Source of the DNA: Zopfochytrium polystomum
Lineage: Eukaryota; Chytridiomycota; Chytridiomycetes; Chytridiales; Chytridiaceae
Length of the DNA: 64,000 bases
Assembly (NCBI GenBank): GCA_025765615.1
Contig: JAIVFJ010000007.1
Span: 248,001 to 312,000 of the forward strand
Direction: 5' to 3'
In this document: one piece after another, positions 35,935 through 47,642 of the stretch
Numbering within the stretch: position 1 is the first letter of the stretch
Layout: each line of letters starts with the position of its first letter
Notes under the pieces: generated by a model
The model's input: the letters and a program-made list of their open reading frames with translations, nothing else
Told to the model about the DNA's origin: nothing
Databases searched by the model: none
Made by a program: the position numbers and the translations under genes

Positions 35935-38900
35935 TTACCAGGACGCAACCTCGAGGACGTCCAATACTGACAATCGAGTTCGAACGAGAAAGAGAGGGGG
36001 GGTTGTGCCTACCGGCTCCGACTGGCTCGTCTCACATTCCGGAATTTCCCAGCCTATCCACAGCCAACTCCCGTCCCCTCCATCATGCTCTGAAAATGCA
36101 AGAAGGCTGCCAGTGGTCAGGGGTAAAACGGTTGGGATGCTGCAGATTTGTACCCGCTTCAGCTTCCGGTCGGGCCTCAAGTCCACAGCCTCGATCATCC
36201 CAACGGACAAAACTATGGCGAGTGGGCAGCCGCGTACGTTCACCATCGCAACGCGTCGGTAGTTGTCGCGAATGAAATGGGGTCTCTACTTCGAGAGTTC
36301 CTCCATTTTCGTGGTATCTGTGAATGACTACCTTGGAGTCTACTGTATCGTAAAGGACCGTTCGGGAGTTAAGCATCAAGCTCCATTGAATTTGAACAGC
36401 AGAAGGAAAGTTGTCTCCGTCCACTTTGACTGATGTGAACGCCTTATCTTCTGATACGAAGATAGATTGTGCCTGAGAATCTCCCACCATGACTGATAGC
36501 TCACTTCCATTCAAGCTTGAACTGAGGAGTTTAAGAGGACCGAGTAACTTCGTTTCTGAAGCTTATACAATGAAGGAATTCTCGCGTGCGCGGCTCATAG
36601 ACCCACACTCCAGAGTTAGTTGTAAGAAGAAGGACAGTTTGGCTGTCTACTTTCGAAAATTGGAACTTCTGAATAAGTTTGCTCCCTCCCTGGACAATCT
36701 TCTGCATATTGATTTCAAAGTCCTTCGAAGGAAAAGACCCCTGATCAGCAAAACTAACGATTTCCAGCACTTTATACTCCACCTGGCCATCATCAAGACA
36801 GAAGCACTTGATCGTTTGTGGTTGGGAATCAGATGCTTCGTAGCAAATGAAATCTAATGTCTCATCAATCTCGTTTTTCGAAGGGGAACGAATGCTTCTG
36901 CATCCAATTTTCTTCAATGGTCCGCTCTCGAAACAATATACAGCAAAAGAAGAATCGCCCGTAACCAGGAGTCGTCTTGCTGATGGAGCCAACCGAGGAG
37001 TATGATAACTACCACTAATTTCAGCGTTGCACACTAAAGTGCATTCCCCGTGTTGATTTCGTACACCAACAAGAGACTCTTCTTCCCGCTTGTATCCACA
37101 ATGAGCCGCCGCCAATCCACCTAGTGGCGAAAAACTTCTTAACGGATAGTATCGATCGAGGATTCTCGGCTGGACGCGTTTGGCCCGCTAGAAGATATTC
37201 ATCCATGTTCCACACGAACGCGGAATCCTGGGTTACGCCATAAAACCTTCCTGAGGCCAACAGCACTGCTCTCACACTAAAGTTGATGATTCTTCGCATG
37301 TTTGTCAACAGACCGGCTACAATGATGCTATTGCAGTCAATTTCGTTCATATCGTTTTTCGAAAGAATAGCGTACGCGGTCTCAAGCTTATCTCCCAAGT
37401 GCGACGGAAAATGGACTTCCCAGTTCCCATTTTCGGAGACAATCTTGCTACTTTGGGGAGCAAGAGACTCTGCGCCGCTTCGAGTCCATCGAATTACGCT
37501 TGTCTCAGAACCATCGTTGAATGCAACGAAAAGATGAAAATCGTCACTTTGACTCGATTCGCAAAGCCATGCTCCGACAATGGACTTCCCATTACGGCTT
37601 TGCTCTAGGTTAACTTCTGCTTCCTTTCCATACTGAAATATTAGGCTGTCAGAACGGAGGCACACAAGCGCTAGTTGACGTGACTGCATGACCCAGTAAG
37701 ACGTGGCACCCTCAAAGCGTTTGAACTCCTTCCACGTCCTCTTTGGCGCTAATTCCACGTCCATCAGAAGAAGCAGCTCCCTTTCTTTGGAATGCAGCGC
37801 AACTTGGGCATGAGATAAACTTCCCTCGATATTCACTTGCGGCTCTGAGAGCAAGTGTATTGACCACACTGCACTACTTTCAGATGGTTCCAGACTGAGG
37901 CTCGTAGAATCATCCGTTGTATTCATCGATTCCAACACCATAATTGCCGATTGAGAAGCAATTTTTTCGGAGGTACTCGGAAACGGAAGAGGCGAATCCA
38001 AACTCTCTAATGGTGGGATGTTCGAAAGATCCCGCTTGGAATTGTTTGTTTTTGACGAAAGGTCAAGAAAAACTTCATATAGCGGTAGGACGCTGAATGA
38101 ACCGTCCGAGAATCCAATCAGCACTTTATCCATTCCCAAAGGACAAAGCGCTGTTGGATGAATTTTCTCATCGCCCAATGCTGTAAGTGTAAAGTCCCCG
38201 GTGAAAGTATCGAAAACAACTGCTTCATTTGCCGCATTGAAAATGGCAACTACGAGTAATATGTTCTTATCGTCGGAACCGTTAGGTTCATTTTGCAGCT
38301 CGACAAGGCAAATGTCTATCATCTTCAGGTTCTTGACCTCACGGTAACGCAACGGAAATTGATCTAATGTGAGCTGCTTCCGAAGTTGGTTATATCCAAA
38401 ATCCACAATGCCGATGACAAGAGCACGATCCTTCAAAGTGCTCGTCGTCGCAACGATCAACGTATCTGGGGCTAGAATGCTGCTGAACAGCTTACACTTG
38501 TCACAGTCACCAATTTCGACAAGACAGTCCGGCCCTGTCCAAACGTGGTCTGCTCCAAAGGGAACTTCGATTTTGCACTCTGTGGAAGTAAATCGGTTCC
38601 TCAGTGATGGAGCAGTTTTCGATATCGCAGTCATCATCCCATAGACTTCTGCGGGCACCTTCACAATAATCCCAGAGAAAGCATTCAGAATTTTGTTTAA
38701 TTTTCGAGAAGCTGCTGCAACGTCCTCTCCAAATATGGGTGCGTGCCGCGAAATCTCAGTAAATGCGTGTCGAGCGATTTGAAGGACGTCCATCTGGCAA
38801 AGTGCATATATCCAGTCGACCACTCGGGGTGATGATAGGAAGCTCTTAACAGCCTTCACGTGCTTAGTTTTAGGCATTTTGGCTCGTATAAGCAACTCCC

Positions 38901-41900
38901 GTGCGTACTGGAACCAATGTATTGTTGCAAAGCGAAGCAACTCCGGTCGAATCCTTCCGGTCGTAAAATAAGTTGCCGGGTCATCTTGAACCTCCTTGTC
39001 CGACCTCCGTCTGGGTTCACTCAGCATTTTCATTTCATTTGTCGAGGCATTTAAGAGGAGACCGAAAATTGCTTCAAAGACAAGTTCGTTACCCTCTTCG
39101 AGATTGATGAGCGATTGCAAGTTTGTTCGAGTGGCGTTGTCCCGAACAGGATTTGTGGCCGGCGAATACGAGACGAGAAGAGTTCACTCTGACAAGAAGC
39201 CGTTGGACAACATGCACTAACATGTCTTCGAACTTCTCACGAGACTCGTTGGAAACAAATCGAAGGATCTAGCTCTCTCGTTGCGCGCATTGGCTTTTAA
39301 CGGTCGATTTTGGTTAAGCACGAAGCAAAGCTCGTCGGTTGACAGCGGTTCTCGAGCACTAAGCACTATAGAAATGAGCCTTCGCACATCGGACTCATAC
39401 TCGGCACCGTGAAGTCGATGGATATTTTTTAGTCCATTTGAGAATGATAAGATGTATAGGCTGCCGAGGTCACGGGGAATAACATTATGGACGAGGTATT
39501 TGACTTTCACTTCTGGGTGGTCTTTGATAACATTTGTCGCTATTTTCAAGTACAGAATATTACCGCCTGACGCTTCAACCAAGAGTCTTGCATCTCGATC
39601 CTCGATATCTTGGAATGTTGATTCAACGTACACAAGAAGGTCCGACATATTCCCTTGCTTGCACTCTGACTCAAAATTCATCACCCAGCGGGATCGCTCT
39701 AAGCTTTCCACTGAATGCGTCAGAGCCCCAAGTGATACAACAGTTATGTCCTTTGCATTTTCAAGAAGCGCCAGAGGACTCTGCCTCGTGGGAACCCTAA
39801 CGGCAGTATGGTCAACGAACTTTTTCCTGCGGGATGCTTTCTGAAGTTTTAGCTGTTCTTTGGCGGGCCGGCTTGTGAGCACGACTTTCACGGTACAACC
39901 GCCACAATCTTGCAGCTTTTTCACCAGGAGCAGGATCAAAGTCGAGAGATCTTTCTGCTGGTTGGGAGCGCACTCGTCCAGCGCGTCTACAACAATTAGA
40001 TCCGCAGCGTTCGACTTCGCCAAATGTTTTCCCAAAAAATCCACGGCCAACTGCAGGTAGTTGAAAATTTATCTCGCCCGGCCAATCTTTCAACTGTTGA
40101 ATGTCTTTCTTCAGGTCCTCTCGGAGTAGTGGGGGTAGCGCCCAATACAGCTGGTGCAATAACGTGTGAAATAAAGCCTTCAAACTTCTTGCTTCTTGGT
40201 CGTCGATTTTAAAAAAGAAATAGAGGGTCTTCCATTCGGTGGCCAATGTGCTGGCAAATCCTGACTTGCCAAATCCAGCCTCGGCAGTGAGTAATATGCA
40301 GCTCGCCTTCTCGTCGCAAGAATCATCGTCCTTGTTGAGGTCTGAGTCCACCCACCGCTCAACGTATTTTGCCGCCCACTCGCGCAAATGTTGGCCCTGA
40401 TAATTAATGACTTGGACTTCGCTTAAGAACTTAATTGGCTTAAGCCAATCGGTTGCCTGATTCCGTTTCCGCCACAGTGGCAGACTGATCGACCTTTTTC
40501 GTTGTTATTTCACGTCTTACAATGTCTATGACGTCTCCAGTTCCAACCCAGGCGTTGAATTCGCTTATGTGCACAAAGCCATCATGATTGAAGTCGATTG
40601 ACTGCTCCAGATGTCCTGCGAACTTGTCCATTGACTCCACCTCCACAAGCGTAACATGCTCTTTGCAAAAGTCTCTGAGCCTCTTGATAAACTCTGCTGT
40701 TTTGACAACCAAGGGAAAACGAAGTTTCTTCCAGAAACTGACGGCACTTTGGCTCGATAGAAAGGCAGTAGCTAGCTCCAGATTGAATGTAAAGTGAACG
40801 GGCTCGATCGCCCAGAGAATATGATAGCAGTCGTCCAATTCTGAGGCAAGGCTGCCCGCCTCAGGAAGCCCGCCATGAGCTCGCCACTGATTAAAGTGAG
40901 AGTCAATTCGATTACATCAAGTAAGCATCGGGGTTACCAGTCGATCCAAACGTCCCCTACGGCTTTCTCTCAAAACGAAATTGATAACTTTCAAAACAGA
41001 TTGGGATGCGTCGCGCATTGCATCTCGGTACCGATTCAAGTACAGTTCCTCAGTGATAACAATATGGCTATCCGGGCTAAAATACACTGCAACACGCATT
41101 TGTATTCCACGTTCAAGGATTAAGCATTTCTGCTCGGTTGTCCAGTGAGCCACTTGTTGTAGGAGCTATAGAATCACCTTTTTTAACTTCTCAAGCTTTT
41201 CATCGTTCTCTTTCAACTGCGATATGACTCCGGTAAAAGCAGTTATGACTGAGCACGCTGCACCTATGAACGGGACAACTGACGCGATTTCAGACAGTTT
41301 ACCGATCACTTCAATGACATTGTCGAAATTTGGACCCGCCACCTTTCCTAACTTATCGAGAACGGGTTCGCCGTCTTCTGCAAGGGATTTGACTTTTTCG
41401 AAAGTACGATGGTATCTTTTCTAGCTTCTCGAAAAATTCACTCGCCACGATTCCCGAGTCGCGCCTCCGTAATTCCTCATCAAAGTTGTTCACCAAAACC
41501 AGCCAGCTTTGGAAATCGAAATCCTCTCTGGCGAGAGGCGCATCTTCCGAAATCGTACTGTATAATTCCTCGTTCACGACCACCTAAGTCGCATTTCAGA
41601 AGATGGGTTGTCCCAAATTCGTCGCTAGCTTCAATCCCGATTTCGTTCAAGTAGCTTTCCAATCGGAAGTCGCTTGCGAAGACTTTATCTCCTGCTCTGA
41701 AGTGGACTCTTTTCAGGCGAGTTTTCATGTCAATGGTTCGGGAGAGAGTGGGAGCCTTCTCCAGTACAGTCAGTGACAAGTTCAAAAGCAAGACTCTACC
41801 ATGCCTGTTCTTTGCTTTTTGTGCTTTTCTCTCGTAACACGGAATTGGTTTCCTGAATTAAGGCATTTGGTTCCAATCAAACTAATACGCCGTACCAACC

Positions 41901-42711
41901 TCTACAATGTAGTCTGATATATCGATCAATCTCTCCCGAAACAATAAGGGCAAAGAGAGCTTCACAATGTCTTCTGTAATTTCCACGGAGAATGCACGGA
42001 CCGTCTTGTGAAACAGATACATTGACTGCTTCAGGCGGGCTTGTGCTCGGCTCGATACTCATCGCAGGCACAACTTGGAACAAAGACCTCATTTGCGCCA
42101 AATTTGCTTGAACATTCAAATGAACTTCCGGGGCCACCAAAACGATCTCGCTGTCATGCACGACGTAGCCGACCGGGAGTACAGATTCTTTCATGAGGGG
42201 TATGGGGGCAGTTGCAAGCCAGCCAATTGGCTTTGGAACAAGAATGGAGCGGGGGCTTCTCCGAATATTCCCGGTTCATGTTGAACTAAAAACCGTCGAA
42301 GCTCTGACAGGGCCGCCAGCGATAGATGACTGGATGCTGCCCTTCATTCCAGGTTTAGCGGCGTTCTTCCAATGGTATGCGACAAACCATGGGGTTGCAC
42401 AGCTTATCTCGTCTGAACAGTTTGATTTGTATTTTAACAGTTGCAAATATGATTGGCATTTAAAGCAAAAACTACCTGCAGTATCAGCTCGAGAACCAGC
42501 GTCCTCTGGTCTTCAAAAAGTTGAGAAAGTCTGTGGGCCAAATCTCATAAGGGAGGTGTTCGACCGATCGGCGCCAACCTTCAACATCTAGCATCCGCTC
42601 CAGGGTTGCATCGCCCAACTTCGCAATGAGCTTGACGCGGTCCTGCCGGTGGCCGGGAGGTGCGGGGTGCGCAGAAGGTCGCGCGTCGTGCGACGACTGG
42701 TTGGCCCCCAT
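35935..42711 (-). CDS. NLR-like STAND protein: myristoylation site, EF-hand, NACHT, beta-propeller
   Basis: Large signalling ATPase of the fungal NLR type. Order seen: MGANQSS start (N-myristoylation pattern, Gly2 and Ser6); helical region with IGAACSVMTAFTGVISQLK near 41.3 kb; EF-hand DFNHDGFVHISEF near 40,560-40,600; NACHT domain with P-loop TAEAGFGKSGFAS near 40.28 kb and Walker B LIVVDALDECAP near 39.98 kb plus VVLTSRPAKEQ; then a long WD-like propeller region (FSPLGGLAAAHCGY, LLVTGDSSFAVYCFES, LLSSSLNGSELSVMVGDS) ending near 35,937. In fungal homologues effector, NACHT and repeat parts sense non-self and trigger incompatibility or defence. The frame steps by +1 at several places (about 40,465, 40,060, 39,180, 37,180, 36,560, 36,262). 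N-terminal exon joins between 42.5 and 41.4 kb are unresolved. It could be an intact gene, a recoded gene or a recent pseudogene. Confidence 0.65.
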
Positions 42712-42837
42712 TGTTGGGATTGGAAGACACGATATTTGCTCTCCAAAACGAGAAATGGTTCTGGAACGTTTGAAGAGAAGACAAATGTGGTGCCAAAAAC
42801 GGGAAAATTCACGCGGTCTCGCGTTCGACCAGGCATC

Positions 42838-44400
42838 TCATATTCGACGGTAGCGAAACAGCTTGCACCCGACTTCCTCTGCCAGACTACCCAGTTTAAG
42901 GTCCCCACCTTCGACCCTTTCGTATATAGACTCAATTCGGCCGAACAATCGTGCTTCTTCCTTTGTAGTCAGACCACGCCTCTTATACACGAGCCACAGC
43001 TCCGTTGACAAGCCGTTCGTGGTGTGGGTCGAAGAAAGCTCTTCCAGAGAAACGAGAAGATCGTCAAAGTATTCCACCTCATACGCCACATCAGCGGCAA
43101 CTATCACGTCAAAACTGCCTAACTGCGCCGCCGTTCTCGAGTCGCCCCAAACCAACTCAACCGCTCGAGCAGACGATCCGCGCGCCCTCACGAGATCATC
43201 ATTGAATGCAAGGTTCTTTCTGGCGAGCTCAATACCGACATCCAAATCCGTCAGAATGACCTCGGCATTCCGAACGCTTGAGGCAAATATTGAGCCAACG
43301 GGTCCAACGCCGCACCCCAAGTCCATAATTCGCAAGTGCGGTACATCTTTCGCAAGGCTTGAAAGGAAGGCTTCAATGAGAGTGGGCAATTTCTGCGCGA
43401 GTAAAACGGCAGAGTCCCACATTCGACCGTGAATGCCTGCATCCCCCCGTTCCTGGAAAACAAAGGTTGCTGCATTTCCACCGGTTTTCCAATTTACAGA
43501 TATCGGCCTATATGTTGACAGTTCGGCCTCTTCCGGGGGAAAGCTGAGTGGTCCTTTAAGGAGGGGCACCATCGTACTGTCACATTCGAATAGAACATGA
43601 AGCTGCGGGAATTTGGCAGTAAGTGCTTGGAGCTCCTTCGAAGAGAAGGAAAATCTGCTATGACCACGCTCATCGAGGCGGCACGTTTCGACTGGTGAGC
43701 CGGGAACGGGCATGATTTTCTCAGTGTACTTTTGAAGTGTGACGAATGAGCATCGCACTGTGATGGGGCCTTTCGGCAGATCCCAACGGCGAAACAGACC
43801 CATCTCGGAGGTTAGGACACACCGAAACACGCTCTTGGCACCGTCCTCTGCTGATGCCCATTCCAAAAGAGTAATTCGGTAGAGCATTGAAACGCCAGCA
43901 TCCTGTCGAAGTTCGACTGGTGCCAGGGTCTCAACAACTGCGTTGGATTGCTCGACGAGTTTGGAAAGTCTCTTCTCCATATCCTCGATCAGCTTTCGGT
44001 TCGCCTCAGCCAGAGGTGCTGGATCGACTAGAGGTAGTATAGGAACAGCGGAGTGTGGATGAAAAGAAGCAATCGCTGGATCGACATTCGAGGCCGCCGC
44101 AACCAGGACGCCGGCCACTGACGCCGCTCTACCGAACCGTTCGAGATCTGCATACGCCCATGCGAGAAGGTACAGCGCAGAAGACCACAGGAACACAGAC
44201 TCCGGCGAGCAGGTGGGCGGAACGGCTGGATCGTCCGTTTTGAGCTCGTACGAGTCTTGCAGAATCTTCGCTGCGGTGTTACAATGTCTTATGACGGCGT
44301 CCGCGTCCCGATCGCGCCGACTTGACCTCGCGTTCTCGAGAGCAACTCGAAGGCGTTCCATTCCGCCAATCACAGCCGTCCTTCTTTGTCTTCCCTCCAA
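42838..44400 (-). CDS. Class I methyltransferase (lysine methyltransferase-like, METTL21 type)
   Basis: Single uninterrupted reading frame of 520 codons, unusual in this intron-rich window. C-terminal half is a seven-strand SAM-dependent methyltransferase of the Methyltransf_16 kind: entry motif GRMWDSAVLLAQKL, motif I IMDLGCGVGPVG, acidic loop VILTDLDVGIELA and motif IV-like FDVIVAADVAYEVEYFDDLL. Most such enzymes methylate lysines in translation factors or chaperones; the target here is unknown. The N-terminal 300 residues (helical NTAAKILQDSYEL, then a beta-rich segment) are not typical and not recognised. A second ATG 13 codons in (MERLRVALENA) is an alternative start. Confidence 0.82.
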   Translation of the reverse strand: MEGRQRRTAVIGGMERLRVALENARSSRRDRDADAVIRHCNTAAKILQDSYELKTDDPAVPPTCSPESVFLWSSALYLLAWAYADLERFGRAASVAGVLVAAASNVDPAIASFHPHSAVPILPLVDPAPLAEANRKLIEDMEKRLSKLVEQSNAVVETLAPVELRQDAGVSMLYRITLLEWASAEDGAKSVFRCVLTSEMGLFRRWDLPKGPITVRCSFVTLQKYTEKIMPVPGSPVETCRLDERGHSRFSFSSKELQALTAKFPQLHVLFECDSTMVPLLKGPLSFPPEEAELSTYRPISVNWKTGGNAATFVFQERGDAGIHGRMWDSAVLLAQKLPTLIEAFLSSLAKDVPHLRIMDLGCGVGPVGSIFASSVRNAEVILTDLDVGIELARKNLAFNDDLVRARGSSARAVELVWGDSRTAAQLGSFDVIVAADVAYEVEYFDDLLVSLEELSSTHTTNGLSTELWLVYKRRGLTTKEEARLFGRIESIYERVEGGDLKLGSLAEEVGCKLFRYRRI

Positions 44401-44639
44401 AGAAGCGAAGCGCGTTGCTCCTCCCAGGAGTGCAGGTCCAAGTAAGTGGACGTTCCACGACGCTGACCGCCCAAAAAATGGACAATGCGGCGCTGCATTA
44501 TTGCACTCCCCGCTGGGCCAAGTTTACATGTATTTAACCATCAGTTTACAGAAAGTGAGAATAGAGAGTGTCAGATAACAGCAGAGGCGGATGCGAGACG
44601 ACGGTAAGGGACGGAGGCGGCAGACAGTGACAAAGTCGA

Positions 44640-46272
44640 TCACTTTCCATCGTTCTGAACCGGCTTCGCGCTCTGGATAGACTTTGATCGCTTACGATCC
44701 GACAACCAATGAACAATGAATATGGAAAAGTGGAATACAATTGCGAACGCCGGCTCGATCAGCGCGATGGCGAAAAGCTTGGCGGGGAAGCTGTTTGTGA
44801 TGTCGTTGGAAAAGTCCGCGTACCCCGTCGTTGCCATTACAATGAGTTTCCATGTTCTGGTGGTAGGCCGTGGATATTGAAACATTCAGGTGGGACAGCG
44901 AGACACTTATCAGAGTTGTTGGTAAGCGGCAATTACCTTTCTGATGGGGAGATTGTGTACGTCTCGACAAAGTCGTAGCTCAAAGCCATCACGTCCTTCT
45001 CGGTGAGGCCAGCCGATCGCCTAAGAGGACAGGCTTACTGTGGGCTAATTGTGACTATTTGTCACTCACGTAAAGTTGTCGAAATAAGGGTCGGCTGGCG
45101 ACGAGTAGTGTCCCAAAAATGACTGGTTTGGAGTTGCATCTAACGAGGAAAATATAACGTGAGTGAAAAAAAGTTAATCGTCGCACAACAGAGCCCTCAC
45201 CCAAGTCGAACAGGAACGCGTGGAGCGAAGGTTTTGTTGGGAAAGGCGTCAGCGACTGGTTCAAAATTACGGACCCTTCGGCCCCCACAAACGCGAAGGC
45301 CTCCAAGTTTCCCGTAAAGTCGTTCGTGAACGTGGCCGTCGCGTTTGGTGTCGTATTCCGGTACACCGGTGCCGCCATCAGCACTCCGTACTTCTCAAAG
45401 AGGGAGCTCGCGAAACGCACTCGACCTGTCACTGCCGCACCACCGCGCTCCTGCAGTTTCTGCAGGAGCGCGGTACGCGCCGCGTCCGAGTTCGCGACGA
45501 ACCCGACCGCGCCGGCATCGTTGGGGTGGAGCAGCTGCAAAAAGTAAAAGTCCGTCCTGTTATTGTTGACAACAACCGAACCGTTGACTCGATCGCTGCC
45601 AAATTGAGGCTTCTCATCAGTTCAGTCAAAACGCTTGGTTGGGCTGCGGAAAAGCCGTGAATAAGAGAATTGCTCTTACAAAAAGTTGAACGTCGAGTTG
45701 GATCCGAAATTACCGCCGTACGCGTCAAACATCCATTTGCGCCATTTTTCCGTCGTCTCCGGCGTCGCGTGCTGGTAGAGACCCACATTGAACTCAGTCT
45801 CCACGCTTGCAAAGTACCCGTTCGAATCCGCGTAGGTCCAAAGTTGCTGTGCGCTCAACGGGCCGGGGGTCGCGATCATGACGTTGGCAAGCATGGACGG
45901 CGCGATCCCCACGAAGTGCCACTTGCTATCAACTGCGAGGAGTGAATAGAAGTCAGTTACAACGGAATTCGAGGAGTTTTGCAGCCCACCAGTTTGGTAA
46001 ATTGATTTCGCAAGGCTGCGAAACTCTTTCTCGACCAGGTAGATCTCGTCGTCCTTTGCAATGTGATATTTATACGCGGCAAGCGGGGTCGAAATCAAGA
46101 TCGAAATAATGACACCGATCGTCGGATAGTGCAGCATAAACCATTGGAACCATTTGTTGGAGGCGATCGCCGTAAGGCTTCGTGAGAGACTTCGGTGCGG
46201 GGGCTTTGATCCAACTTTCTCTGAGGCAGCTGTCGGCTCGTCCCGTCCCGCATTTGCACTCGCGTCACCCAT
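44640..46272 (-). CDS. CHASE-domain membrane receptor without output domain
   Basis: N-terminal cytoplasmic segment, transmembrane helix FMLHYPTIGVIISILISTP, then a CHASE-type extracellular sensor: DDEIYLVEKEFRSLAKSIY, LLHPNDAGAVGFVANSD, FEKYGVLMAAPVYRNT and GSVILNQSLTPFPTK, then a second helix LFAIALIEPAFAIVFHFSIF and a short basic tail ending KPVQNDGK with stop 44640-44642. CHASE domains normally precede histidine kinase, cyclase or GGDEF modules and bind small ligands such as cytokinins. Here none follows: only about 25 residues remain after the second helix. Several short introns; start ATG at 46272 chosen as first in-frame ATG of exon 1 before the helix. Confidence 0.72.
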
Positions 46273-47642
46273 AGCAAAGAATTTCGCGTAGGCCTTTTTC
46301 CCCTCTCCTTGAAATCCTTTTTTTTCTCTTTTTTTTCGTTTAGGCAATTGGCCACAATCATGTTAAAGACGTGGAACAGAATTGAAACAAACGCTTGATC
46401 AATGAAACTACCATCAGATTCGTTGGAAAACCAGTGTGAGGTCCAGACGCGTGGTATCGGTTCAGAATTCTCAGGTACGGGAGGTAGGAAGCCTTCACGA
46501 AAACACCCCTCTGGTCCTCTGGTGGTTGCAACTTGAAAAACTTCTGCTTATTTGGACATCAACCGAGTTCCGCTCTGATTTTTTTGTTGCTTTCGCTTGA
46601 TGATGTTTTCATTGCTGCATTACGCGATGGGGTCGCGAGACACACCAAGCTTTGTTTTGCATCAAATCTCATAAGCAAAAAGGGCAAGCACAGCACCCTC
46701 TAAATGGTTGTGGAATAGATGGACGTATCGGGTCAAATGCTTTCCAGCTCCGAGTAACAACCTTGCGGATTGGAGTCGTCCACGCGCGAGCTGTCAAAAC
46801 CAGCCAAGCTTCTGCCAAAGGGTTGACGCTTATGTCCCAAGGGTCTTGCGCTTGGTTTGTGGCTTTGTGGCCCGATCTTGCGACCGCGAGCCAGATTAAA
46901 AAATCCAAAAAACTCTTTCCCTGTGGCTGGCACAATGAGAAAAAGGAGATGGAGCCCGCTTCGCTTCTCCAGGCTCGGGATCGCCCAGGAAATTTTACTT
47001 GCATTTGAACGTAAGAGGACGAGACAGCGAGAGACACGGAGCGGGAATCCAATAAATCTTCGCGTTTGATTTGGGAATTGCGGGCACGAAGAAATGGTCT
47101 CTTGGCCTGGATTTCACCGCTTCCGCCGATGCCGCAGCGCGGCTGCCTTCCTCGTCTTCGGCGAATCTCCCAGCAGCAGCAGATCCGCTTGGACACGCGA
47201 CTTGCGATAAAGTAGCGTGAGGCCATTTGTATGGCGAATGAGAGTTGATCGGTCGCCTGTTCGATGCAGTTTGTTACCGTTACGGCGCGAACTCTTGCCG
47301 ACCCTGCCGACGCTCAGAGTGTGGTCCAGGATGGTCCAGAGGTTTGGCACTCGGCGATGGAGGGAGCGGGGGGTGAAAGTTCTGAAGACCAAACAATAAA
47401 CCACAATTGGTGCCTGTCTTTGATTATTGTGAACTGTTCCTGCACAGTTGCCTCGACATTTTGGATTCCCGGGTCGATTGCGTTCCTCCCAGATTGGCCT
47501 CACGCACCACACTTTCTACATGAAGAGGACCATTGACCCATGATTTTTCCTCTCGCCTCCATGCCGCTTCGAATTTCAAAAAAAGGAGAGTCCCTACTTC
47601 ACCCAGGGTGCAAAACACAAAAAGAAATAAATCCCAATTTAT
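46273..47642. other. Gene-poor stretch of about 1.4 kb
   Basis: Between the CHASE gene start and the 3' end of the RdRP-helicase gene. Several open frames exist on both strands (the longest on the minus strand near 46,670-47,226) but none has domain-like content or plausible splice partners. Confidence 0.5.

Noticed and set aside
46669..47226. 185-codon minus-strand open frame
   Set aside because: Composition and lack of motifs or splice partners suggest a chance frame.
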